From Specibacter cremeus (GTDB taxonomy: Bacteria > Actinomycetota > Actinomycetes > Actinomycetales > Micrococcaceae): 46,722 bases of DNA. The notes under the pieces were generated by a model. That model was given only the letters and a program-made list of their open reading frames with translations. It was not told the DNA's origin and did no database searches. The position numbers and the translations under genes were made by a program. Below, in pieces: positions 16,820 through 24,463 of the stretch (its first letter is position 1; every line of letters starts with the position of its first letter). The stretch is taken from positions 912 to 47,633 of the forward strand of contig NZ_RWKQ01000025.1 of the NCBI RefSeq assembly GCF_003946885.1. Direction: 5' to 3'.

Positions 16820-19800
16820 TTGTTCCTGATGGACCCGGTGCACGAAGGTGCCGAAAGCGACCTCATCTTCTCCGCCAGCGACCTCGTCATCGCCAGCGAC
16901 TGCGACTACCAGTCCCTGCGCATCCTGGACGAGAAGCTGGGCCGCACGCCGAAGGCCGACTTCGCGCCGGACGCCATGCTCGAACGCGCCGCGCGCCTCG
17001 GTGACGCCCACGAGGCCAAGGTCCTCCGGGAGCTCGTAAAACAGTACGGCGACTGGAACCCCACGACAGGCCGCGGCGTGAAGATCGTCGACCGCGCCGA
17101 ACCGACACGCGCCGCCTTGGGGGCCAAGCGCGACGAGACGCTGGCGGCGCTCCGCAACGGCGCCGACGTCGTCTTCCAGGCCACCTTCTTCGACGGCGAG
17201 TTCGTCGGGTTCGCCGACTTCCTGGTCCGCCAAACCGGCGGCGACTACGCCGTCTGGGACACGAAGCTCGCCCGCCACGCCAAGGTCAGCGCGCTGCTGC
17301 AATTGGCGGCCTACGGCGACCAACTGCTCCAGTACGGCATCACGCCGGCGCCCGTGACCACGCTGGTGCTGGGCGACCGCAGCCGCAGCGACCATCCCAT
17401 GGCCGACCTCCTGCCGGTGTTCCGCGAGCGCCGCGACAGGTTCAAACGGACGACGGCGGCGCACCGCTCCCAGCCCCACCCGGTGGAGTGGGGGCTCGCC
17501 GGCGAGACCGGGGTGGCCGCGTGCGGGCGGTGCGACTATTGCGCCGAGCAGGTCGCCGCACACCGCGACCTGCTGCTGGTCAACGGCATGACGCCCACCC
17601 AGCGCCGCAAGCTGATCGGGCGGGGGATCACGACCATCGAGGCACTGGCGGGGATGCCCGCCGGGAACGCCCCAGCCTCCAACGCGGCAGCCCGGCTGCG
17701 CGACCAGGCCCGCATGCAACTCGGCCTGGACGAACCCGAGGGCACGCGGACGTTCAGCAAGGACGGCCAGTCCCACACCGTCAGCTTCAAGGTGCTGCCC
17801 GGCCACGACCTGGCCACGCTGCCGAAACCCAGCGACGGCGACATCTTCTTCGACTTCGAGGGCGACCCACTGTGGCAGGACCCGGACGATCAATCCTGGG
17901 GCATCGAGTACCTGTTCGGCTCCATCGAGGCGCCGGATTCAACACCGGGCGAACCCGAGCGGTTCACGCCGTTCTGGGCCCACTCGCGCGCGCAGGAACG
18001 GAAGGCGTTCCTGGCCTTCCTCGCCTATGTGGAGGGCCGTCGCGCACAGTACCCGGACATGCACGTCTACCACTACGCGCCGTACGAGAAGTCGGCGCTG
18101 CGCAACCTGTCGCTGCGCCACACCACCGGCGAGGACACGGTGGACCGCTGGCTGCGCGAGGGCCTGCTCGTGGACCTGCTGCCGGTGGTCAAGCACTCGA
18201 TCCGTATCTCGGAGTCGTCGTATTCGATCAAGAAGCTCGAGCCGCTGTACATGGGCGAGCACCTGCGCACCGGCGAGGTGAAGGACGCCGGCGCCTCCGT
18301 GGTGGCCTACGCCGAGTATTGCGCGGCCCGCGATGATGGCCGGGCCGAGGAGGCGGCCGCCATCCTGGCCTCCATCTCCGACTACAACGAGTACGACTGC
18401 CTGTCCACGCTGCGCCTGCGCGACTGGCTGCTGGCGCTGGCCGCGACGCATCCGGTGGTCGAGCCTGGGCCGGTGGTCGAGCTTGTCGAGACCTCCCCGG
18501 TGGTCGAGTCTGACGAGTCGGTGGTCGAGCTTGTCGAGACCGTGACCCCCGAGGAACAGCGGCTGCGCGCCTTCCTCGACGACCTGGCGTCGCGGAACGG
18601 CCACGTCCCCACGAACGACGAGCGGGCCATCGCCATGGTGGCCGCGGCAGCCGGCTACCACCGGCGCGAGAACAAGCAGTTCTGGTGGGGGCACTTCGAC
18701 CGGCTGGAGGCCCCGGTGGAGGACTGGGCGGAGCAGAGGGACGTGTTCGTCGTGGACCACGCCGAGGTGGTGGAGGACTGGGCAAAAGCCACGCCCAAGT
18801 CCCGCACGGAGACCCGCACGCTGGAGCTGACCGGCACCATGGCGGACGGGTCGGATTTCCGGCCGCGCACCACATGGTTCGGCATGATGACGGGACCCCT
18901 GCCGGTGGGCCTGGAGCACGAGACAAACCCATTGGCCCGCGGCGGACTTTTTAACACAACTGTACAAAAAACTGTGGATAACCCGAGAAACCCGGCCCAG
19001 AGCATCCTGACGGTGACGCAGAAGTCGACCCTGAAAGTCCCCCCGCACGACCACCTGCCCCTGGCGCTGACCCCGGACCAGCCGATCAGCACGCGGAGCA
19101 TCGAGGCGGCGCTGGCCGAACTGGCGAACGAGGTCGGCGGCCTGCTGCCCGCCCTCCCCCGGCACCCGGGGGTGGAGATCCTGCGGAAGGCCCACCCCAG
19201 GCTGGCCGACGACGGCACGCTGCCCGCCGTCGTCGTCGGTGCCGACGGCGCACCGGACTACATTGGCGCGATCACCGAGGCCGTGGCGCGGCTGGACCGG
19301 TCGTACCTGGCCGTACAGGGGCCGCCCGGGACGGGCAAGACGCACGTGGGCTCGCACGTCATCGCGGCGCTGGTGGCGCGGGGATGGAAGGTGGGCGTGG
19401 TGGGGCAGTCGCACGCCGTGGTGGAGAACATGCTGCGCGCGGCGATCGGGAAGGCGGGCGTGGACCCGTCGCGCGTGGGCAAGAAGCTGGCCGCGCCGCA
19501 CGAGGTGCCGTGGAAGGTCACGGACGACAAGCGGTTCGAGGGGCTGCTCCTGTCCGCCGAGGGCGCGCTGATCGGTGGGACGGCGTGGACCATGACGGGC
19601 GCGAACGTGCCGGCCGGGTCGCTGGACCTGCTGGTGATCGACGAGGCGGGGCAGTATTCGCTGGCGAACACACTGGCCGTTTCCCGGTCCGCCCGGCGGC
19701 TGCTGTTGCTCGGTGACCCGCAGCAGCTGCCGCAGGTCACCCAGGGCACGCATCCGGAGCCGGTGGACGAGTCGGCGCTGGGCTGGCTGTCGGCGGGGCA

Positions 19801-20428
19801 TGCGACACTGCCGTCGGAGCTGGGGTACTTTTTGGCCGATTCGTGGCGCATGCACCCGGTATTGTGCGACGCCGTGTCGAAGCTCAGCTACGACGGCCGC
19901 CTGGAGTCGGCGCCGGCGGCCGGGCTGCGGCACCTGGCCGGGGCGCCCGCGGGGGTGGAGGCCGTGCTGGTGCCGCATGAGGGAAATTCGACGTCGTCGC
20001 GAGAAGAGGCCGCCGAGGTGGTGGCGCAGGCGCGGCGGCATGTGGGACTGGCCTGGACGCCCGGACCCGGCGCGGCTTCGAGGCCGCTGGGGCCGGACGA
20101 CGTGCTGGTGGTGGCCGCGTACAACGCCCAGGTGCATCTGGTGCGTGCCGCCCTCGACGCGGCCGGATTGTCGGGGGTGCGCGTGGGGACCGTGGACAAG
20201 TTCCAGGGGCAGGAGGCGCCCGTGGTGCTGGTGACAATGGCATGCTCGTCGGCGGCCGAGGCGCCGCGCGGCATGGAGTTCCTGCTGAACCGCAACCGCA
20301 TCAACGTGGCCGTGTCGCGCGGGCAGTGGCGGGCCGTCATCATCCGCTCCCCCGGGCTGACGAACTTCATGCCGACCAAGCCGTCCGGCCTGGCCGAGTT
20401 GGGGGCGTTCATCGGGCTGTGCAACTGA
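16820..20428 (+). CDS. TM0106-family RecB-like nuclease / SF1 helicase fusion
   Basis: A 1202-residue nucleic-acid enzyme. The N-terminal part has a RecB-type nuclease region with DTKLARHAK near 152 and a cysteine cluster CGRCDYC near 233. A predicted RNase H-like/exonuclease region follows (IFFDFEGDP near 343, SDYNEYDCLSTLRLRDWL near 520). The C-terminal SF1 helicase has GPPGTGKT (about 833), VIDEAGQ (about 938), GDPQQLPQ (about 963) and INVAVSRG near the end. TTG 16820 is chosen because GGTGGAGG lies six bases upstream; ATG 16829 is the alternative. Residues about 547-575 are encoded by dispersed repeats inserted in frame, giving twice VVELVET. The stop touches another repeat cluster. Confidence 0.9.
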   Translation: MFLMDPVHEGAESDLIFSASDLVIASDCDYQSLRILDEKLGRTPKADFAPDAMLERAARLGDAHEAKVLRELVKQYGDWNPTTGRGVKIVDRAEPTRAALGAKRDETLAALRNGADVVFQATFFDGEFVGFADFLVRQTGGDYAVWDTKLARHAKVSALLQLAAYGDQLLQYGITPAPVTTLVLGDRSRSDHPMADLLPVFRERRDRFKRTTAAHRSQPHPVEWGLAGETGVAACGRCDYCAEQVAAHRDLLLVNGMTPTQRRKLIGRGITTIEALAGMPAGNAPASNAAARLRDQARMQLGLDEPEGTRTFSKDGQSHTVSFKVLPGHDLATLPKPSDGDIFFDFEGDPLWQDPDDQSWGIEYLFGSIEAPDSTPGEPERFTPFWAHSRAQERKAFLAFLAYVEGRRAQYPDMHVYHYAPYEKSALRNLSLRHTTGEDTVDRWLREGLLVDLLPVVKHSIRISESSYSIKKLEPLYMGEHLRTGEVKDAGASVVAYAEYCAARDDGRAEEAAAILASISDYNEYDCLSTLRLRDWLLALAATHPVVEPGPVVELVETSPVVESDESVVELVETVTPEEQRLRAFLDDLASRNGHVPTNDERAIAMVAAAAGYHRRENKQFWWGHFDRLEAPVEDWAEQRDVFVVDHAEVVEDWAKATPKSRTETRTLELTGTMADGSDFRPRTTWFGMMTGPLPVGLEHETNPLARGGLFNTTVQKTVDNPRNPAQSILTVTQKSTLKVPPHDHLPLALTPDQPISTRSIEAALAELANEVGGLLPALPRHPGVEILRKAHPRLADDGTLPAVVVGADGAPDYIGAITEAVARLDRSYLAVQGPPGTGKTHVGSHVIAALVARGWKVGVVGQSHAVVENMLRAAIGKAGVDPSRVGKKLAAPHEVPWKVTDDKRFEGLLLSAEGALIGGTAWTMTGANVPAGSLDLLVIDEAGQYSLANTLAVSRSARRLLLLGDPQQLPQVTQGTHPEPVDESALGWLSAGHATLPSELGYFLADSWRMHPVLCDAVSKLSYDGRLESAPAAGLRHLAGAPAGVEAVLVPHEGNSTSSREEAAEVVAQARRHVGLAWTPGPGAASRPLGPDDVLVVAAYNAQVHLVRAALDAAGLSGVRVGTVDKFQGQEAPVVLVTMACSSAAEAPRGMEFLLNRNRINVAVSRGQWRAVIIRSPGLTNFMPTKPSGLAELGAFIGLCN
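18462..18545. repeat. Dispersed repeats inserted in frame in a coding sequence
   Basis: Three GGTGGTCGAG-type units, two of them full GGTCGAGCTTGTCGAGAC copies, lie inside the nuclease-helicase gene. They keep the reading frame and encode a Val/Glu-rich linker between the exonuclease-like and helicase regions. Confidence 0.85.
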
Positions 20429-20506
20429 CCCGGTGATTGAGCCTGTCGAGATTGAGCCCGCCGAAACCCCGGTGGTTGAGCTTGTCGAAACCCCGACCCA
20501 TCCATT
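20428..20506. repeat. Cluster of dispersed REP-like repeats
   Basis: Units of GGTGATTGAGCCTGTCGAGA and GGTTGAGCTTGTCGAAAC type, starting at the last base of the nuclease-helicase stop codon. They separate it from the convergent toxin-antitoxin remnant. Confidence 0.85.
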
Positions 20507-20566
20507 CCGCAGAAAGCAGCGGCGGGCCGCCAACGCTCGCACCCCATGTAGAACGGATGCCGCGAA

Positions 20567-20756
20567 TCATACTGAGTTACAGGTAGACGTTTCGCCGGTG
20601 CCCACGCGAACCACGGTGACGATGAGCCGATCGTCCAGCACCTCATAGAGGACGCGATAGTCGCCAACGCGGATCCGCCAGGCATGGCTCTCCCCGACGA
20701 GCTTCCTGCACCTCCCTGGCCGCCGCGATGGTGAATTCAACCCGACACGAACTCAC
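20567..20756 (-). pseudogene. RelE/ParE-type toxin remnant, internal deletion with frameshift
   Basis: Starting at a GTG that overlaps the antitoxin stop (GTGA), the reading frame begins RVEFTIAAAREVQ, the usual RelE N-terminus. About 30-40 residues are then missing, and the sequence continues in another frame with KLVGESHAWRIRVGDYRVLYEV and LIVTVVRVGTG, the usual RelE C-terminal half, to TGA at 20569-20567. The frame switch is near 20702-20710. As it stands the gene cannot make a normal ribosome-dependent mRNA interferase. Confidence 0.8.
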
Positions 20757-20989
20757 GCGTCGAGCTCATGACGCAGTTGCTCCAAGGTGACGCGCTCACC
20801 GTTATCGGCGGCCTTGGCCGCCCGATATTCGGTGACATCGCGGAGCATCTCCAGTTGTTCAAGCAACTCGAAATCCTCCGGCCCGATGAGCACGGCAGCG
20901 GGTTTCCCATTCTTGGTGATCTGGACGCGCTCGTGCCCGTAGCTGGCGCGAGATGCGGACTTGCAGACAGGTCCCAAAAGTCGGACCAT
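20753..20989 (-). CDS. Phd/YefM-type antitoxin, possibly N-terminally altered
   Basis: About 78 residues. GHERVQITKNGKPAAVLIGP is the conserved Phd/YefM core, followed by an acidic C-terminal tail (FELLEQLEMLRDVTEYRAA) that would wrap the toxin. The usual N-terminal DNA-binding strand (typically M..S..EA+..L..L) is not well matched before residue 15, and ATG 20989 is only the best available start. The N-terminus may therefore have been replaced by a rearrangement near 20980-21020. It overlaps the relE remnant by four bases in the usual antitoxin-toxin order. Whether it is still expressed is uncertain. Confidence 0.65.
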   Translation of the reverse strand: MVRLLGPVCKSASRASYGHERVQITKNGKPAAVLIGPEDFELLEQLEMLRDVTEYRAAKAADNGERVTLEQLRHELDA

Positions 20990-21073
20990 CGATGCATGGC
21001 GAGCATCGGGAGGATTGAAGCCATGCTGCGGAACAGGTGCTGGCCGCGATAGACAAATTGAAGGTGATGCCTG

Positions 21074-21411
21074 ATGCCGACTTATGAGACCGATGTCGCC
21101 ATCGACCACTACGCCTATTCGGTCTCGTGGTCGGTCGAGGACGAGGAGTTCGTGGCGACTGTCGCGGAGTTCCCCTCGCTGTCATGGTTGGACGGCACCC
21201 AGGACAAGGCCCTCCGCGGCCTCGAAGCGCTGATCGCGGACGTCGTTCGCGACATGCAGGACAACGGCGAGGACGTACCCACGCCATTTGCCGAACGCGA
21301 GTACAGCGGCAACCTGCGTGTGCGCGTCAGCCCGGAAAAGCACCGGAAGCTCGTCATCGCCGCCCGCAGCAGGGCGTTTCCTTGAACCGCTACCTGAACG
21401 AGAGGCTGTAG
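21074..21411 (+). pseudogene. hicB: HicB-family antitoxin with a C-terminal frameshift
   Basis: The frame opened at 21074 encodes a HicB-like domain (HYAYSVSWSVEDEEFVATVAEFPSLSWLDG, then LIADVVRDM) and stops early at 21385. The expected C-terminal ribbon-helix-helix tail, QQGVSLNRYLNERL, is in another frame ending at 21411. One base has been lost near 21361-21370 (GCCGCCCGCAGCAGG). The ATG overlaps the end of a short upstream frame ending VMPDADL, possibly a remnant of a coupled partner. No hicA gene is seen. A long hairpin follows directly. Confidence 0.75.
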
Positions 21412-21414
21412 CGC

Positions 21415-21477
21415 TCTCCGTTCTGCAGATCAGGCGGGTGTGGAGGCTCCACACCCGCCTGATCTGCAGAACGGAGA
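21415..21477. terminator. 63-bp perfect palindrome after hicB
   Basis: Arms 21415-21445 and 21447-21477 are perfectly complementary over 31 bp around a single central base. It lies between the hicB remnant and the convergent M20 gene, next to a repeat cluster. It fits a bidirectional terminator. Confidence 0.72.
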
Positions 21478-21482
21478 CGAGG

Positions 21483-21531
21483 GGGTCTGACAAGCTCGAT
21501 CACCGGGTCTCGACGAGCTCGACCACCGACG
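21483..21531. repeat. Dispersed REP-like repeats
   Basis: Two inverted units (GACAAGCTCGATCACC and GACGAGCTCGACCACC) lie between the palindrome at 21415-21477 and the stop codon of the M20 gene at 21540. Confidence 0.8.
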
Positions 21532-21539
21532 GCCAAAAC

Positions 21540-22787
21540 CTACGGCTGCACGAACTCCCCGGCGACGACGCGAGAAACCACCTCGGTGAGCAGGTCGACG
21601 CCGGCGAGCATGTCGGCGTCGGAGGTGAACTCGCGCTCGTTGTGGCTGATGCCCTCGGCACTCGGCACGAACAGCATGATCGTGGGGACGATGTCCTTCA
21701 TGTTGGTCGAGTCGTGCCCGGCCAGCGTGCGGACCACCCCATGCGGCAGGCCCAGCGCGGAGGCACACGAGGCAGCCAAGGCAAGCCCGGCCGCGTCGTA
21801 CGCCTTCGACGCCCAGATGTGCGAGGCCCCCTGCGAAATCCGGACGTTGAACCGCTGCTCGATCAAAGACACCCGCCGGTGCAGCTCCGCATCCGCCGCG
21901 GCCAGGACGGCGGCATCGGTGCTGCGCACATCCACCAGCAGGTTCACCCGGGACGCCACCACCACGGGCGAGTTCGGGAACACGTTGAACTCGCCGCAGG
22001 ACGTGATCACCATGTGCTCGTCAGTGCTGTAGTCGTCCGCCACCTCGCGGGCGGCCACCACCAGCGCGGAGGCGCCCAGCAGCGCGTCCTGCCGGTCGGC
22101 GATCAGCGTGGCCCCGGTGTGCGCCTGCTCGCCGTGCACCACGAACTCGTACTTGTTCGCCCCCCACGTCGACTCGACCAGCCCGATCGTCAGACCGTCG
22201 TCCTCCAGCGAGCGCCCCTGCTCGATGTGGATCTCCAGGTATGCGGCCACGTCCAGGCTGAAGTCGCCGATCGTGCCGATGGCCTCCAGCGCCTCGCGCA
22301 CGCTCGTCCCGGACGGGTCGGTCGTGGCCAGCACCTGCTCGGCCGGGATCTTGCCGGTGAACACGGAGCTGCCCATCATGGACGGCTTGAACCGGCAGCC
22401 CTCCTCGTTGAACCAGTTGATCACGGCGATGTTGAACTGCGGCTCGCTGGTGAGCAAGGACGCCACCCGGATCGCCGCATGCGCCCCCGCCAGCACGCCG
22501 TACGCGCCGTCAAAGCGCCCGCCCAGCGGCTGCGAGTCCAGGTGCGACCCGATCGCGATGTATGGTGCTCCCGGCACCAGCTCCAGCAGCGCGAACTGGT
22601 TGCCGACCTGGTCGTAACGGACCTCGAAGCCGTGCCCCTCCACGAGGCCGCGGAACCAGTTGCGGGTCTGCCCGTCCGCGCTCGTCGCCGCCTGCCGGTC
22701 CACGCCGCCGCCGGGTGTGGCGCCGAAGGTGCTCATGGAGCGGAAGTCGGTCAAGAACGACGTCGTCTGCAGGGTTTGGGTTGTCAT
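21540..22787 (-). CDS. M20-family amidohydrolase, hydantoinase/carbamoylase type
   Basis: A 415-residue zinc-dependent hydrolase of the N-carbamoyl-amino-acid/ureidopropionate/allantoate amidohydrolase group. Metal-binding motifs are GSHLDSQPLGGRFDGAYG, NEEGCRF and EIHIEQG, with SHNEREF near the C-terminus. Such enzymes cleave a carbamoyl or ureido group to release ammonia and CO2 or urea. It has an AGGAGG ribosome-binding site and ends the minus-strand operon MHS transporter - ThDP enzyme - amidohydrolase - M20, following the amidohydrolase after 21 bp. The substrate cannot be fixed from sequence; allantoate amidohydrolase is less likely because no allantoinase or glyoxylate carboligase is recognisable here. 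Confidence 0.88.
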   Translation of the reverse strand: MTTQTLQTTSFLTDFRSMSTFGATPGGGVDRQAATSADGQTRNWFRGLVEGHGFEVRYDQVGNQFALLELVPGAPYIAIGSHLDSQPLGGRFDGAYGVLAGAHAAIRVASLLTSEPQFNIAVINWFNEEGCRFKPSMMGSSVFTGKIPAEQVLATTDPSGTSVREALEAIGTIGDFSLDVAAYLEIHIEQGRSLEDDGLTIGLVESTWGANKYEFVVHGEQAHTGATLIADRQDALLGASALVVAAREVADDYSTDEHMVITSCGEFNVFPNSPVVVASRVNLLVDVRSTDAAVLAAADAELHRRVSLIEQRFNVRISQGASHIWASKAYDAAGLALAASCASALGLPHGVVRTLAGHDSTNMKDIVPTIMLFVPSAEGISHNEREFTSDADMLAGVDLLTEVVSRVVAGEFVQP

Positions 22788-22808
22788 CGTCAGTCCTCCT
22801 GTGGCTGG

Positions 22809-24458
22809 CTAAAGGGTGCGGGAATCGTAGCTGAAGTCGCCGTCGACGGCGGTCGCGACCACGTCGAGGGCGGCGATGTCGGGCGCGGACAGCGGGCAGC
22901 CGGACAGGACCACGAAGTCCGCGAGCTTCCCTCGGGACAACGTGCCGCGGGACGAAAGGGTGCCGGTGGCCTGCGCCGCCCATTGCGTGTAGCTGCGCAG
23001 CGCCTCCTCCGGGGTCAGTCCCTCGGATTCGCCGCCCAGGACCAGGCCGCCGTCGGTGCGCCGGTCCACGCTCGATTGCAGCGCGCGCAGCACATTGTTG
23101 TCCGCCACGGGCAGGTCGGAGCTGCCGGCCAGCACCACCCCGGCGTCCACCAGGGACCGTCCGCGGTACAGCCAGGATTCGCGCTCCGGGCCCACGAGCG
23201 CGGCGAACTGGTCACCCAGGGGCCCGATGAACGCGGCCTGCGGCGTCACGGCGATGCCGGCCTCGGCCACCCGGACAACTTGGTCGGGCCGGGCGATGCC
23301 GAAGTGCTCGATCCGGTTCGGCAGCGCGTTCATGCCGTAGGTTGCCTGGCAGTCGGTGATGATGTCCGCGGCCAGGTCGATGGCGGCGTCGCCGATGGCG
23401 TGCAGCGCGATCGGCCAGCCGGCCCGGTACGCGGCGTCCACGCGTTCCCGATACGCCTCCGGGGTGTCCAGCAGGTACCCGCTGTTGTGCTGGTGCCCGC
23501 AGTAGTCCTCGGTGACGGCGGCCGTGGCGCCCAGCAGGGACCCGTCCATGAACACCTTGACGGGGCCCAGGCTCAGCCAGTCGTCGCCGAATCCGGCGCC
23601 GATGCCCAGATCGATGCCGTTGCCGGCGCCCGTGCCATGCATGTCGGTGCCGTGCGCCGAAAGGGGCCGCAGCGCGTCCAGCGTCGGCATCAGCTGGGCC
23701 CGGGCGTGCAACTTCCCGGCGCGCCGGGCCTGCTGGTAGGCGCCGACCTCGATGGGCGAATGGCCGATCCAGCCGGCCGCGATGCCCGCCTCGGTGAAGC
23801 TCGTGATGCCGACGGCGGCGTAGCGGGTGGTGGCCGCGTCCAAGGCGTCGACGATCTGCGGCACCGCGTACGGCAACAGCAGGTCCTGCAGCAACGCCTG
23901 CGCGGATTCCTCCACCACGCCGGTCGGGTAGCCGTCGGCGTCGCGCAGCACGGCCCCGCCCTGCGGGTCGGTGTAGCCGGGCTCGAACACGCCGGCCAGC
24001 CGCAGCGTGGCCGAGTTGGTGATGGACAGGTGCCCGGAGACGTGCCGCAGGTACAGCGGGTGGTCGCCGGTGATCTCGTCCAGGCGGTGGATGTCCGGGA
24101 ACTGCAGGTCGTGGTGCTTGTGGTTGAAGCCGGTGCCGTTCACCCAGGCGGAAGGCGCGTTCCTCAGTCGGGCAACCTCCGCGGACAGCAGCGCGTACAG
24201 TTCCTCCAGTCCGCGCGCCGGGGCCAGGTCGACGGCGGACAGGCCCAACCCCCACCACGTGGTGTGGCAGTGCGCGTCGATGAAGCCGGGCACGATGACC
24301 CCGGTGCCGAAGTCCTCGTACCGTGCCGCGGTGCAGCCGTCGAGCTCCTCGTCGAAGCCCACGATCCGCCCGGCGAAAACGCCCATGCGCGTGGCCCGAG
24401 GCCGGGCGTCCTCCAGCGTGTGGATGGCGCCGGCGGTGACGATCAGGTCCAGTTCCAT
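22809..24458 (-). CDS. Amidohydrolase family 3 protein (YtcJ-like)
   Basis: A 549-residue metal-dependent hydrolase. Motifs run GVIVPGFIDAHCHTTWWG (HxH ligands near 64-66), KVFMDGSL, HAIGDAAID and SSDLPV with the catalytic Asp. The C-terminus has LSRGKLADFVVLSGCP, which is typical of the family. Family members hydrolyse amides, formamides or cyclic ureides. It starts 5 bp after the stop of the ThDP enzyme, so the two are tightly coupled, and is followed by the M20 hydrolase. Together the two hydrolases could open and trim a ureide-, hydantoin- or formamide-type compound; that is inference. Confidence 0.88.
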   Translation of the reverse strand: MELDLIVTAGAIHTLEDARPRATRMGVFAGRIVGFDEELDGCTAARYEDFGTGVIVPGFIDAHCHTTWWGLGLSAVDLAPARGLEELYALLSAEVARLRNAPSAWVNGTGFNHKHHDLQFPDIHRLDEITGDHPLYLRHVSGHLSITNSATLRLAGVFEPGYTDPQGGAVLRDADGYPTGVVEESAQALLQDLLLPYAVPQIVDALDAATTRYAAVGITSFTEAGIAAGWIGHSPIEVGAYQQARRAGKLHARAQLMPTLDALRPLSAHGTDMHGTGAGNGIDLGIGAGFGDDWLSLGPVKVFMDGSLLGATAAVTEDYCGHQHNSGYLLDTPEAYRERVDAAYRAGWPIALHAIGDAAIDLAADIITDCQATYGMNALPNRIEHFGIARPDQVVRVAEAGIAVTPQAAFIGPLGDQFAALVGPERESWLYRGRSLVDAGVVLAGSSDLPVADNNVLRALQSSVDRRTDGGLVLGGESEGLTPEEALRSYTQWAAQATGTLSSRGTLSRGKLADFVVLSGCPLSAPDIAALDVVATAVDGDFSYDSRTL

Positions 24459-24463
24459 GGTGA

